Assembly (NCBI GenBank): GCA_963850605.1
Contig: CAWKLX010000008.1
Location: 62,001-126,000, forward strand
DNA from: BOG-908 sp963850605
GTDB lineage: Bacteria > Pseudomonadota > Alphaproteobacteria > Acetobacterales > Acetobacteraceae
Length of the DNA stretch: 64,000 bases
Direction of reading: 5' to 3'
Within the stretch, counting starts at the first letter, position 1, and each line of letters starts with the position of its first letter. The notes under the pieces are model-generated. The model did no database searches and was not told the origin of the DNA. It was given only the letters and a program-made list of their open reading frames with translations. Position numbers and translations under genes: made by a program. This document shows positions 1 to 8,447 of this stretch, in pieces.

Positions 1-417
1 CCACGCCGCAAGCCGAACGCGCAACCCTCGCCGCTCTGGCCCAAGGCTCGCCCGGCCGGGCGGTGGCGCTGGCCGAAGCGGGCGGCGCCAAACTCGCGGC
101 GCTCGCGGCCGAGGCGCTGCATGCCGGGCCCGACATCCGGCTGCTCAGGGCCTACGAAATGGCCGAACTCACTTCGTGAGCAAGCTGCGTTCGAAACGTT
201 CATGGCCTTGCTGCACCAGGGCATCGCCGCCGCGGTCACGGCCCATCTGCGCGGCACGGCGGACGCCGCGCAATCCCGGCTGATCGCGTCCGCCTCACCC
301 GTGCGCTGGGCCGAAACGGCCGAAGCCATCGCCCGCCTGGCCGACGAGACGGAACGGTCGAACATGGACCGCCGCCAGGCCACCGTCGCCGGTTTGGCGC
401 TGCTGAAAGGCGCGTGA
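1..417 (+). CDS. holB: DNA polymerase III delta-prime subunit, C-terminal part, frame-broken
   Basis: This is the end of the clamp-loader delta-prime subunit, which helps load the beta clamp during replication. The gene enters the window from the left. Bases 3-179 read as an Ala-rich helical stretch (LAQGSPGRAVALAEAGG) and stop at TGA 177-179. The rest continues in another frame to the TGA at 415-417, with the collar-like helices EQAAFETFMALLH and ending LALLKGA. Removing one T at 173-174 joins the two halves as AELTREQAAFETF. The position directly before metG is the usual alphaproteobacterial order and supports the assignment more than the sequence alone, because most of the gene lies outside. 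holB is essential, so the break is more likely a sequence error than real loss. Confidence 0.68.
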   Translation, partial: PRRKPNAQPSPLWPKARPAGRWRWPKRAAPNSRRSRPRRCMPGPTSGCSGPTKWPNSLREQAAFETFMALLHQGIAAAVTAHLRGTADAAQSRLIASASPVRWAETAEAIARLADETERSNMDRRQATVAGLALLKGA

Positions 418-457
418 TACAGGCCCGGCCCGCGGCGCAGCCGCCCCGCAGGACCCC

Positions 458-1987
458 ATGACCTACTATCTCACCACCCCGATCTTCTACGTGAACGGCT
501 CCCCGCATATCGGGCACGCCTACACCGCCATCGCGGCCGACGTCATCGCCCGGTTCAAGCGGCTGGACGGCATCGACACCTACTTCCTCAGCGGCACGGA
601 CGAACACGGCCAGAAGGTCGAAAAGGCGGCGCGCGATGCCGGGCTCGACCCGCAAGCGTTCACCGACCGGCTCTCGGGCGAGTTCCGTGCGATGCTGAAC
701 CGCCTCGACATCTCGAACGATGATTTCATCCGCACCACGGAGCCACGCCACAAGCGGGGCGCCACCGCCCTATGGGCGCGCCTGGCCGCCAGCGGCGACA
801 TCTATCCCGGCCATTACGAAGGCTGGTACGCCGTCCGCGACGAGGATTTCTACGCCGAAGCCGACCTCACCACGCACCCGGACGGCTCCAGGACAGCGCC
901 GACCGGCGCCCCGGTGGAGTGGGTGAGGGAGCCCAACTACCTGTTCCGGCTATCCGCCTACCAGGACCGGCTGCTGGACCATTACGCGAACAACCCGGAT
1001 TTCGTCGGCCCAGCCTCCAAGCGGCGCGAAATGCTCAGTTTCATCCGCGGCGGCTTGGCAGACCTGTCGGTCAGCCGGTCCAGCTTCCGATGGGGCATCC
1101 CGGTGCCCGGCGACCCGGATCACGTGATGTATGTATGGCTCGACGCGCTGACCAACTACCTGAGCGCGCTCGGCTACCCCGATGAGGCTGCGGCAAACTG
1201 GCGTTTCTGGCCCGCCGACCTGCACCTGGTCGGCAAGGACATCCAGCGTTTTCACGCCATCTACTGGCCGGCCTTCCTGATGGCCGCCGGCCTGCCCGTG
1301 CCACGCCGCATCTTCGCGCATGGCTGGTGGACCGTGGACGGTGCCAAGATGAGCAAGTCGGTCGGCAACGTCGTCGATCCGCTCACCCTGTCGGACAAGT
1401 ACGGCATCGATCCGCTGCGCTATTTTCTCCTGCGCGAGGTGCCTTTCGGCGGGGATGGCGATTTTTCCGAGCGTGCCTTGATCTCTCGCATGAACAACGA
1501 GCTGGCCAACGATCTTGGCAATCTGGCGCAACGGTCGCTCTCGCTGATCGCGAAAAATCTCGGCGGCACGCTGCCCGCTCCCGGCGCCCGCACCGCGGAG
1601 GACGACACCCTGCTGCAGGCGGCCCACGCCCTGCCGGACGCATTGCGGCCGCTGATCGACCGCCAATCCCTGCACGAGGCGCTGGAGAAGACCTGGACGG
1701 TGGTCCGCGCCGGCAACGCCTATATCGACCAGCAAGCGCCCTGGGCGCTCCGCCGCACCGACCCCGGCCGCATGGCCGACGTGCTGCGCGTCCTGGCCGA
1801 CACACTGCGCTGCGTCGCCACCGTACTCACCCCCTTCATGCCGACCAGCATGGGCCGCATGCTGGACCAGCTGGGCGTGCCCGACACAGCCCGCGATTTT
1901 GCCGCGCTAGGGCAGGGGCTGCCGGCCGGCACCGCCCTGCCGCCACCGCAGGGCGTCTTCCCTCGCCACGTCGAAGAAACCGTCTAG
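458..1987 (+). CDS. metG: Methionyl-tRNA synthetase
   Basis: Class I aminoacyl-tRNA synthetase that charges tRNA-Met in the cytoplasm. The 509-residue protein has the HIGH signature as PHIGHAYT near residue 17 and the KMSKS loop as AKMSKSVGNVVDP near residue 297. Between them lies the connective-peptide region, here without zinc-knuckle cysteines, as in the shorter alphaproteobacterial form. An alpha-helical anticodon-binding domain follows, and there is no C-terminal EMAP-like dimerisation domain. The ATG is preceded by GCAGGA, a fair ribosome site. tatD begins 8 bases after the stop, so the two genes are probably co-transcribed. Confidence 0.97.
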   Translation: MTYYLTTPIFYVNGSPHIGHAYTAIAADVIARFKRLDGIDTYFLSGTDEHGQKVEKAARDAGLDPQAFTDRLSGEFRAMLNRLDISNDDFIRTTEPRHKRGATALWARLAASGDIYPGHYEGWYAVRDEDFYAEADLTTHPDGSRTAPTGAPVEWVREPNYLFRLSAYQDRLLDHYANNPDFVGPASKRREMLSFIRGGLADLSVSRSSFRWGIPVPGDPDHVMYVWLDALTNYLSALGYPDEAAANWRFWPADLHLVGKDIQRFHAIYWPAFLMAAGLPVPRRIFAHGWWTVDGAKMSKSVGNVVDPLTLSDKYGIDPLRYFLLREVPFGGDGDFSERALISRMNNELANDLGNLAQRSLSLIAKNLGGTLPAPGARTAEDDTLLQAAHALPDALRPLIDRQSLHEALEKTWTVVRAGNAYIDQQAPWALRRTDPGRMADVLRVLADTLRCVATVLTPFMPTSMGRMLDQLGVPDTARDFAALGQGLPAGTALPPPQGVFPRHVEETV

Positions 1988-1994
1988 GCCCCTG

Positions 1995-2765
1995 ATGCTG
2001 ATCGATTCCCATTGCCACCTGGACTACTTCGCCGGCGAGGAGCGAACCGCCGTCCTCGCCCGCGCGCGCGACGCCGGCGTCGGCGGCATGGTCACCATCG
2101 GCACCCGCCTGTCCCGCGCGGCCGAGCAGCTTGCGCTGGTGGAGGAGGTGCCCGGCCTATGGTGCACGATGGGCACCCATCCGCATTACGCGGCCGAGGA
2201 AGCGATCCCCGATCCCGCTACCCTGGCGAGCATGGCCGAGCACTCCCGCGTCATCGGCATCGGCGAAGCGGGCCTCGACTACTTCTACGATCGCGCCCCG
2301 CACGACATCCAGGCCGCCAGTTTCCGCGCCCAGATCAGGGCAGCGCGCCTGGCCGGCCTGCCCATCTGCATCCACGCGCGCGATGCCGACGACGACCTGC
2401 TCGCCATCCTGCAGGAGGAACACGCGGCGGGGGCTTTCTCCCTCCTGCTGCACTGCTTCAGCTCCGGCCGCGCACTCGCCGAAGGCGCCATCGCACTCGG
2501 CGGCTACGTCAGCTTCTCCGGCATCCTGACCTTTCCAAAATCAAGCGAGCTCAGGCAGATAGCCGCCGATCTTCCCGCCGACCGTCTGCTGGTGGAAACC
2601 GATTCACCCTATCTCGCACCCGTCCCGTTCCGCGGCAAACGCAACGAGCCGGCCTTCGTCGCCCACACCGCCCACGTGCTGGCCGGCCTGCGCGGACTGG
2701 AGGACGACGCCCTGGCCGACCTGACCACACGCAACTTCTTCAACCTGTTCACCAAGGCCGCGTGA
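1995..2765 (+). CDS. tatD: TatD-family metal-dependent hydrolase (deoxyribonuclease)
   Basis: A TIM-barrel amidohydrolase-like nuclease of 256 residues. The metal-binding motif DSHCHLDYF is at the N-terminus, followed by GEAGLDYFY, the histidines in ICIHARDAD and LLHCFSSG, and the C-terminal TDSPYLAPVPFRGKRNEP signature. Family members cut DNA from the 3' end and act in DNA repair or degradation; the exact substrate here is unknown. The gene sits between metG and the MBL gene with almost no spacing, which is the conserved order in alphaproteobacteria. Length and motifs are complete. Confidence 0.95.
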   Translation: MLIDSHCHLDYFAGEERTAVLARARDAGVGGMVTIGTRLSRAAEQLALVEEVPGLWCTMGTHPHYAAEEAIPDPATLASMAEHSRVIGIGEAGLDYFYDRAPHDIQAASFRAQIRAARLAGLPICIHARDADDDLLAILQEEHAAGAFSLLLHCFSSGRALAEGAIALGGYVSFSGILTFPKSSELRQIAADLPADRLLVETDSPYLAPVPFRGKRNEPAFVAHTAHVLAGLRGLEDDALADLTTRNFFNLFTKAA

Positions 2766-2769
2766 TCCT

Positions 2770-3552
2770 GTGCGGGTGACGGTCCTGGGCTGCGGCGGCT
2801 CGGCGGGCGTGCCCACCCTGGGCGGCGCCGATGGGCGAGGGGCGTGGGGCGCCTGCAACCCCGCCGAGCCGCGCAACCGCCGCAGCCGATCCAGCATCGT
2901 CATCGACGCGCCGGAGGGCCGCATATTGGTGGACACAGGCCCCGACCTGCGCGCCCAGCTCCTGGCGGCCGCCGTGCCGCGCATCGACGGCCTGATCTTC
3001 ACCCATGCCCATGCCGACCACGTCACCGGCTTCGACGACATCAGGCTGCTCAACCGTATCACCGGACAGCCGCTGACCGCCTATGCCACGGCCAAAACAC
3101 GCGAAGAACTGGCCAGGCGCTTCGACTACGCCTTCCGGCCGTGGACACCGCCCGATTTCTACCGGCCCGTGCTCGATTTCCACGTGATCGCCCCGGGCGA
3201 CACGATCGAGCTCTGCGGCACCCGCGTCGTCACCTTCGACCAGGACCACCACGTCATGCGCACGCTGGGCCTGCGCATCGGCCGCTTCGCCTATTCGACC
3301 GACGTGGTCCGCCTCGACGAGGCCGCGTTTGCCACGCTGGCCGGCATCGACACCTGGCTGGTCGGCTGTTTCCAGCGCACGCCACACCTGACCCACGCCC
3401 ACGTGGCGCTCGTGGACGCGTGGCGCACCCGCCTGGGCGTCCGCCGCACGATCCTGACCCATATGGGCTCCGACCTGGATTGGCACTGGATGTCGACAAA
3501 CCTGTCAACCGGGATCGAACCATCCCATGACGGCCTGACGATCGACCTATGA
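2770..3552 (+). CDS. MBL-fold metallo-hydrolase (PhnP-like)
   Basis: A 260-residue metallo-beta-lactamase-fold enzyme starting at GTG, 4 bases after tatD stops. The metal site THAHADHVTGFDD (HxHxDH) is near residue 80, a later aspartate lies in STDVVRLDEA and a histidine in LTHMGSDLDW. Relatives include PhnP cyclic-ribose phosphodiesterases and the protein usually found downstream of tatD in alphaproteobacteria; true substrate unknown. An N-terminal CGGSAGVP is followed by a short cysteine-containing segment (WGACNP), as in PhnP relatives. There are no phn genes nearby, so a phosphonate role is not supported. Confidence 0.9.
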   Translation: MRVTVLGCGGSAGVPTLGGADGRGAWGACNPAEPRNRRSRSSIVIDAPEGRILVDTGPDLRAQLLAAAVPRIDGLIFTHAHADHVTGFDDIRLLNRITGQPLTAYATAKTREELARRFDYAFRPWTPPDFYRPVLDFHVIAPGDTIELCGTRVVTFDQDHHVMRTLGLRIGRFAYSTDVVRLDEAAFATLAGIDTWLVGCFQRTPHLTHAHVALVDAWRTRLGVRRTILTHMGSDLDWHWMSTNLSTGIEPSHDGLTIDL

Positions 3553-3598
3553 GAAATCCTAAGCCGAGTTGGCATAATATTCCTTCTGCGGTGTTGAG

Positions 3599-4897
3599 AT
3601 GAGCGCCGAACCATCCGTCAGCTTCGCCGAAGCCCTGCGCACCTGGGCCCGCATCGCCTGCCTCTCCTTCGGCGGACCCGCCGGCCAGATCGCCGTCATG
3701 CACCGCGTCGTCGTCGACGAGAAACGCTGGGTGCCGGAACAGCAGTTCCTGCACGCGCTCTCCTTCTGCACCGTCCTGCCTGGTCCCGAAGCGCAGCAAC
3801 TCGCCATCTATCTCGGCTGGCTGATGCACCGGACCCGCGGCGGCATCGCCGCCGGCCTGCTCTTCGTGCTGCCCGGCCTCGTGGCGCTGATGGTGCTCAG
3901 CGTCATCTACGCGGCCTGGGGCCAGGTCGGCCCGGTGGCCGGCTTGTTCTTCGGGCTGAAATGCGCGGTGTTCGCCGTCGTGCTGCAAGCGGTGCTTCGG
4001 GTCGGCCGCCGCGCGCTCCGCACCCGCGCGCTGGTCGCCGTGGCGGCCGCCGCGTTCGTCGCGATCTTCTTCTTCAAGATCCCGTTTCCGGCCATCATCC
4101 TGGCGGCAGGCATCGGCGGCTGGTTTCTCGCCCCCGCCCCGGCCAGCACCGTGCCCGCCGGATCCGCTCCCCGGGGCCAGCCCCGCCAGGCCGCCATCTG
4201 GCTGACACTCTGGCTCGGCCCGACCGCCGCCCTGCTCATCCTGCTCGGACCTGCCCACGTCTTCAGCCAGATCGCCGTCTTCTTCACCGGGCTGGCCGTG
4301 GTGACCTTCGGCGGCGCCTACGCCATGCTGGCCTACGTCGCCCAGCAGGGCGTGGAGCACTACCACTGGCTGCGCCCCGGCGAGATGCTGGATGGCCTCG
4401 GCCTGGCCGAAACCACCCCCGGCCCACTGGTGATGGTCAACCAATTCGTCGGTTTCCTGGCCGCCTACCGCCACCCCTCCGGCCTGGCGCCCATGCTGGC
4501 CGGCGCGCTCGGCGGGCTGCTCGCCACCTGGGTCACCTTCACCCCTTGCTTCCTGTGGGTCCTGGTCGGCGCCCCCTACATCGAGGCACTCCGCGGCCAC
4601 CGCGCCCTGGCCGGCGCCCTGTCGACGATCACCGCCGCCGTGGTCGGGGTCATCCTCAACCTCGCCGTCTGGTTCGCGCTCCACGTCCTGTTCCGCGCCA
4701 CCACCCCCGTCCACGGCTTCGGCCTGGCCTTCGATGCCCCGATCCTCGCCAGCCTCGACCTGCCGGCCGCCACCATCGCCCTCGCCGCCGCCCTCGCCAT
4801 CTTCCGCCTCAGACTGGGCCTGATCCCCACCCTGCTGGGCGGCGCGCTGGCAGGCCTGGCCTTGCGCACCGCCCTGCCCGGCTCCATACCCCCCTGA
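3599..4897 (+). CDS. chrA: Chromate transporter, two-domain (CHR family)
   Basis: Inner-membrane transporter of 432 residues, built from two homologous CHR halves. Each half carries the family motif: LSFGGPAGQIAVM near residue 20 and VTFGGAYAMLAYV near residue 235, both followed by PGP-type segments (TVLPGPEAQQ and TTPGPLVMVN). About ten to twelve hydrophobic segments can be counted. Long-chain CHR proteins extrude chromate and give resistance; some members may carry other oxyanions. The gene stands alone, 46 bases after the MBL gene, and no chrB regulator is next to it. Confidence 0.93.
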   Translation: MSAEPSVSFAEALRTWARIACLSFGGPAGQIAVMHRVVVDEKRWVPEQQFLHALSFCTVLPGPEAQQLAIYLGWLMHRTRGGIAAGLLFVLPGLVALMVLSVIYAAWGQVGPVAGLFFGLKCAVFAVVLQAVLRVGRRALRTRALVAVAAAAFVAIFFFKIPFPAIILAAGIGGWFLAPAPASTVPAGSAPRGQPRQAAIWLTLWLGPTAALLILLGPAHVFSQIAVFFTGLAVVTFGGAYAMLAYVAQQGVEHYHWLRPGEMLDGLGLAETTPGPLVMVNQFVGFLAAYRHPSGLAPMLAGALGGLLATWVTFTPCFLWVLVGAPYIEALRGHRALAGALSTITAAVVGVILNLAVWFALHVLFRATTPVHGFGLAFDAPILASLDLPAATIALAAALAIFRLRLGLIPTLLGGALAGLALRTALPGSIPP

Positions 4898-5065
4898 CGA
4901 GCGACCAAACTCGCCATTTGCGCCGCATGTCCTGGCAAGCTATTCAACCGACCCGCGAACCGGCGCCGCGAAACTGTGACTTTAACACTTTGGCAATCAG
5001 ATGTAGGTTGAACCCGTTGCGCGAGGGCGTATGTGTTTCTCGCGTTTGTTTTGTGAAATGAGATA

Positions 5066-5689
5066 ATGTCCCAACCTGCACGCCGACCCTACCAGCCACG
5101 CCGCCGCGGCTTCGACGACGACCAGCCATCCGGCCCAGACATCAATTGGGGCGCACTCAACGGCGGAGGCCGCTCCGGTCCCTCGCCCGCCGCTTTCGGA
5201 CCCAGCCAGCCGGCGACGGTCAAGTGGTTCAACCCGGAAAAAGGCTTCGGCTTCGTCGCCATGAGCGACGGGTCCGGCGACGCCTTCCTGCACTGCGCCG
5301 TGCTGCAGCGCGCCGGCCACGATTCGGTCGCCGAGGGCACCTCCCTCGAAGTCCGCGTCGGCCCCGGCCAGAAAGGCCTGCAGGTGACCGAGGTCGTCAG
5401 CGTCGACCCCACCACCGCCGCCCCCTCGCGCGGCCCGCGCCCGCAATCGGCCGGCCCACGCGACCGCGCCGCCCCGTCCGGACCCACGGTCGAGACGACA
5501 GGCACGGTCAAGTGGTTCAACCCGACCAAGGGGTTCGGCTTCATCGCGCCGCAGGACGGCGGCAAGGACATTTTTGTGCACATGTCGGTGCTGGGCAGCC
5601 TGCGCACGCTGAACGAAGGCCAGGTCGTCCGCGTCTCCGTCCGCCAGGGCGCCAAGGGTCCTGAGGCCGGCAGCGTCTCCGAAATGTAG
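5066..5689 (+). CDS. Double cold-shock-domain protein
   Basis: A 207-residue nucleic-acid-binding protein with two cold-shock domains. The first runs from about residue 50 (VKWFNPEKGFGFV, then DAFLHCAVL) and the second from about residue 144 (TVKWFNPTKGFGFI, then DIFVHMSVL). Both keep the RNP1 and RNP2 aromatic residues. A basic, Arg/Pro-rich tail of about 48 residues precedes the first domain and a Pro/Arg linker joins the two. Tandem CspA-type proteins are typical of alphaproteobacteria and act as RNA chaperones. The preceding 168 bases have no gene and probably hold the promoter and a long 5' leader. Confidence 0.93.
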   Translation: MSQPARRPYQPRRRGFDDDQPSGPDINWGALNGGGRSGPSPAAFGPSQPATVKWFNPEKGFGFVAMSDGSGDAFLHCAVLQRAGHDSVAEGTSLEVRVGPGQKGLQVTEVVSVDPTTAAPSRGPRPQSAGPRDRAAPSGPTVETTGTVKWFNPTKGFGFIAPQDGGKDIFVHMSVLGSLRTLNEGQVVRVSVRQGAKGPEAGSVSEM

Positions 5690-5716
5690 AACGCCGCATT
5701 TCGCGACGCAGATCAG

Positions 5717-5752
5717 AAAAGGCCGCCGGCGCACATCGCCGGCGGCCTTTTT
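5717..5752 (+). terminator. Rho-independent terminator, probably bidirectional
   Basis: A perfect stem of about 14 base pairs (AAAGGCCGCCGGCG and its complement) closes a CACAT loop and ends in a T-run. It lies 28 bases after the cold-shock gene. The left arm begins with an A-run, so it can also end the operon arriving on the minus strand, whose stop codon is at 5752-5754. Confidence 0.9.
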
Positions 5753-6228
5753 CACGTCTCGCGCCCGCAAGCCGCCACATCGCCGGCATAGGCGGCGAGC
5801 AGCGCCTGCCACCATTCGCCATGGCGCCGCAGATGGACGGCATCGGGAAATCCATGGCGCGCCCGGTGATCGGCCGGTACGCTGTCCCACCCGGTATGGC
5901 ACACCGTCACCCGCGTCTCCTCCCCCGCCGCCTCGAACCGCACATCCACCTGCGTCACCTGCCCCGGCGCGAAACTCGCCTGCCGCCAGGTAAAACCCAG
6001 CCGCGATCCCGGCTCCCACGCCGTCACCCGCCCGATCTCGAAAACCTCGCCCTCTTCCTTGGTCTCCACCAAAGCGCCGTCCAGGAACCCCAGCCTGCCC
6101 GGCCGACCGTCCGTAAAGGCAAACAGCGCGCTCGGCCGCCACCACGCCCCGATCTCCCGCACGAACACCTCGAACGCACGGACCGGGCTACCCCGCACAC
6201 GGACAGCGACCAGGATGCGCGAGCTCAA
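5752..6228 (-). CDS. AHSA1/SRPBCC-family protein
   Basis: A 158-residue START/SRPBCC-fold protein of the AHSA1 group (segments FVREIGAWWRPS, TAWEPGSRLGFTW and a C-terminal HGEWWQALLAAY). Proteins of this type next to an ArsR-like regulator usually bind small hydrophobic ligands; the ligand is unknown. The start is placed at TTG 6228, because it overlaps the stop of the upstream arsR-like gene as TTGA. The reading frame stays open further upstream, but that part lies over the regulator. The coupling suggests the two proteins are made together. Confidence 0.85.
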   Translation of the reverse strand: MSSRILVAVRVRGSPVRAFEVFVREIGAWWRPSALFAFTDGRPGRLGFLDGALVETKEEGEVFEIGRVTAWEPGSRLGFTWRQASFAPGQVTQVDVRFEAAGEETRVTVCHTGWDSVPADHRARHGFPDAVHLRRHGEWWQALLAAYAGDVAACGRET

Positions 6229-6557
6229 CCGTCCCGCTCCACATGCGCCTTGAAGGCCGCGAGCTGCCCCGCCCACAGCGCCTCCGTCTCGTCCACCCAG
6301 GCCTTCAGCGCCTGCATCGACCCAGCCCGCAGCGCATACACCCGCACCCGTGCATCGACCCCCTGGTGGCTCTCCTCCACCAGCCCGCAATCACGCAGCG
6401 TGCGCAAATGCCGGCTCATCGCGGGCGGGCTCAGCCCCGCCGCCGCCGCCAGTTCGCCCGCCCGCAACGGGCCGCGCCGCAGCAGATCGATCACCCGCCG
6501 CCGGTTCGGATCGGCCAGCGCGCCCAGCGTGCGATCCAGCGCGGAATGTGCCGTCAA
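6225..6557 (-). CDS. ArsR-family helix-turn-helix regulator
   Basis: A 110-residue winged-helix regulator. It opens with the ArsR-like LGALADPNRRRVIDLL, the recognition helix is LSPPAMSRHLRTLRDCGLV, and the wing carries RVRVYAL. No cysteine pair for metal sensing is visible, so this belongs to the metal-independent ArsR group paired with AHSA1 proteins. It sits in a three-gene operon between a VOC protein and the AHSA1 protein and probably controls that operon. Confidence 0.9.
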   Translation of the reverse strand: MTAHSALDRTLGALADPNRRRVIDLLRRGPLRAGELAAAAGLSPPAMSRHLRTLRDCGLVEESHQGVDARVRVYALRAGSMQALKAWVDETEALWAGQLAAFKAHVERDG

Positions 6558-6561
6558 ACCG

Positions 6562-7023
6562 CTATACCCAGCCCTCGATCGTCAGCCCGCTGCTGGCCTC
6601 CGCCTCATCGCGGCTCACCTGGCGGACCGTCTGCCCGAAACTCCAGCTATGGCCCTCCAGATCCTTGGCCGCATAAACCCGGTCGCCATAGAACTCGTCC
6701 GCCAGCTCCCGTGTCACCTGCGCCCCGGCCGCTTTCGCCCGCGCGCAATGGCCCTCGATATCGGCCGCCACCACCACCTTGACGTCCTGCGTCATCCGCC
6801 CGTCCAGCGAGGCCGGGCTCTGCCGATCGGCCGACCATTCCGACCCGACCATGACGATCCCGTCACCGAAACGCATCTCGGCATGCACCATCCGCCCCTC
6901 CGAATCGGTGATCACCATGAACCGCTCGAACCCGAAGGCCCGCTCCAGAAAATCGAGCGCCGCCACCGGGTCCTTGTAGAACAAGGCTGGAATGAAGGTG
7001 GGACGAGGAACCGCGTCGGCCAT
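6562..7023 (-). CDS. VOC-family (glyoxalase/PhnB-like) protein
   Basis: A 153-residue vicinal-oxygen-chelate-fold protein with the two beta-alpha-beta-beta-beta modules of the family (FIPALFYKDPVAALDFLERAFGF and DIEGHCARAKAAGAQV). The metal ligands usual in glyoxalase I are only partly recognisable, so catalysis cannot be asserted. It is the first gene of the operon with the ArsR-like regulator, which starts 4 bases after its stop. Such trios (VOC, ArsR, AHSA1) recur in proteobacteria and probably respond to a small organic compound. Confidence 0.87.
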   Translation of the reverse strand: MADAVPRPTFIPALFYKDPVAALDFLERAFGFERFMVITDSEGRMVHAEMRFGDGIVMVGSEWSADRQSPASLDGRMTQDVKVVVAADIEGHCARAKAAGAQVTRELADEFYGDRVYAAKDLEGHSWSFGQTVRQVSRDEAEASSGLTIEGWV

Positions 7024-7133
7024 GGCTGCTCACTCCTTGCGCTAAGACGCAATATTTAACGCAGACGGCAACTACCTGTCCAGTGGCGAAATCCGTATAA
7101 TCTGGACACGCCAGCCACACGGAGGCACCGCAC

Positions 7134-7586
7134 ATGGCCCAGCCCGACCGCACCCCCCTCCTCACCGGCGGCTGCCAATGCGGCGCCGTCCGCTACGCTC
7201 TCTACGCCCAGCCCCACACCGAGATCTGCCACTGCCGCATGTGCCAGAAAGCCGTCGGCGGCCCCTTCGCCGCCCTGGCACAGGTGGCGCGCGGCGACCT
7301 CGAGTGGACGCGCGGCGCCCCCGCCCTGTTCGAAAGCTCGTCGGTCGCCACCCGCGGTTTCTGCGCCGCCTGCGGCACCCCGCTCACCTACCAGAGCCTG
7401 GGCCGCGAAAAGATCGACGTCACCGTCGGCAGCCTCGACACACCCGAGGCCGCACCCCCCACCGCCCAGTACGGCATCGAAGCCCGCCTGGCCTGGTTCA
7501 CCACGCTTGCGACCCTGCCCGGCGTAGAGACGGAAGAAAAATACGCGGGCCTCGTCAGCCACCAGCACCCAGACCACGATACATGA
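7134..7586 (+). CDS. GFA-family zinc-binding protein
   Basis: A 150-residue protein of the GFA/CENP-V fold, related to glutathione-dependent formaldehyde-activating enzyme. Zinc-binding cysteines are visible in GGCQCGAVRY, the pair ICHCRMCQK, and FCAACGTPLTY. The family includes enzymes acting on S-hydroxymethylglutathione, but most members have no proven substrate. It is divergent from the VOC/ArsR/AHSA1 operon, with 110 bases between the starts that must carry both promoters. Confidence 0.9.
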   Translation: MAQPDRTPLLTGGCQCGAVRYALYAQPHTEICHCRMCQKAVGGPFAALAQVARGDLEWTRGAPALFESSSVATRGFCAACGTPLTYQSLGREKIDVTVGSLDTPEAAPPTAQYGIEARLAWFTTLATLPGVETEEKYAGLVSHQHPDHDT

Positions 7587-7703
7587 AGCGCGCTGCAGTC
7601 ATTTTTGAAACGAGGATCAAGAAACTTTTTGCAATTGCGCGTTGGTTGTCGCCACAGGCGGAACAATCTACTATCGATACTTCCAAAGCCAGGGGTGAGA
7701 TCG

Positions 7704-8378
7704 ATGCGGTTAACGATTCTCGCGGTAGCGACACTATTGCCCGCCACGGCGCTCGGCGCCGACCTGACCGCCACCGCCTACCAGGTCAAACCGTCCCATA
7801 ACGCCGCCGTTTATTTCCCCGCGCCGTGGGGACCCCAACTGAAGCCCGTTTGGACAGCCATGCTGGACGGTCCAGCCAGCTTCCCGCTGGTCGCCGATCA
7901 CAGCGTGTATGCGCTCGCCTCCGGAACGCCCGGCGAGATCGACCGGATCGACGCTGCTACGGGCCGCGTGGTCTGGAAGGTATCGATCGGCTCGGGCGCC
8001 AGCACCGGCCTGGCGTACGACCAAGGCCGCCTGTTCTCGGTCAACGGCAGTGGAACCATGTCCGCCTACGCGGCCGGCTCCGGCAAACTGCTGTGGGGCG
8101 CCGGCAACGTTTCTTCAGAAAGACATCTTCTATCTTAATAAGTGAAAAGCACATAACTTTTGGGAATTCACGTGAGGTTACGCCACCTCTGGTGGTCAAC
8201 GACAGTGTCATCGCCGCTTCGAATGCGGGCAATCTTTACGTCCTGAACCGCAAGACTGGCGCCGTCGCCTGGACCACGCAGCTTTCCCAAAGGTGTTCAA
8301 GGCCCACTGGGCGCGGGTGGCGGCCTGATCCTGATCCCGGCCGGAAACACGCTGATCGCCTACGGCTCCGTGGATTAG
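7704..8378 (+). pseudogene. Secreted PQQ-like beta-propeller (quinoprotein) protein, interrupted
   Basis: The gene starts at ATG 7704 after AGGGGTGAG with a clear signal peptide (MRLTILAVATLLPATALG). It continues as beta-propeller repeats of the PQQ/YvrE kind, for example RIDAATGRVVWKVSIG and AYAAGSGKLLWGAGN. At about 8116 it is broken by roughly 60 AT-rich bases with several stops. The propeller then resumes at VTPPLVVNDSVIAASNAG and NLYVLNRKTGAVAWTTQL. One extra T at 8283-8285 breaks the frame again before the tail GVQGPLGAGGG...IAYGSVD and its TAG. The inserted piece resembles a worn copy of the palindromic repeat that follows the gene. Intact relatives act in the periplasm. Confidence 0.7.
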
Positions 8379-8384
8379 GAAAGG

Positions 8385-8447
8385 TTTTTTCCTTCTTTTC
8401 TTCAGAAAAGAAGATTATTCTTTCTTGAAGCAAAGGACTTTTGCTAG
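8385..8447 (-). repeat. Dispersed palindromic 3'-end element, copy A
   Basis: A perfect hairpin CTTCTTTTCT/AGAAAAGAAG (8392-8413) and a near-palindrome GCAAAGGACTTTTGC (8430-8444) lie between the broken quinoprotein and the stop of the DUF4188 gene (8448). In the minus direction the order is stop codon, palindrome, hairpin, the same as in copies B and C. It is probably a terminator-like repeat. Confidence 0.75.

Noticed and set aside
173..180. Programmed frameshift in holB
   Set aside because: The same kind of one-base break occurs in many unrelated genes, some without a nearby stop or slippery site, so a sequence error explains it better.
5821..7059. A 412-codon plus-strand frame over the VOC/ArsR/AHSA1 operon
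   Set aside because: Antisense shadow without any recognisable domain; the minus-strand genes have clear motifs.
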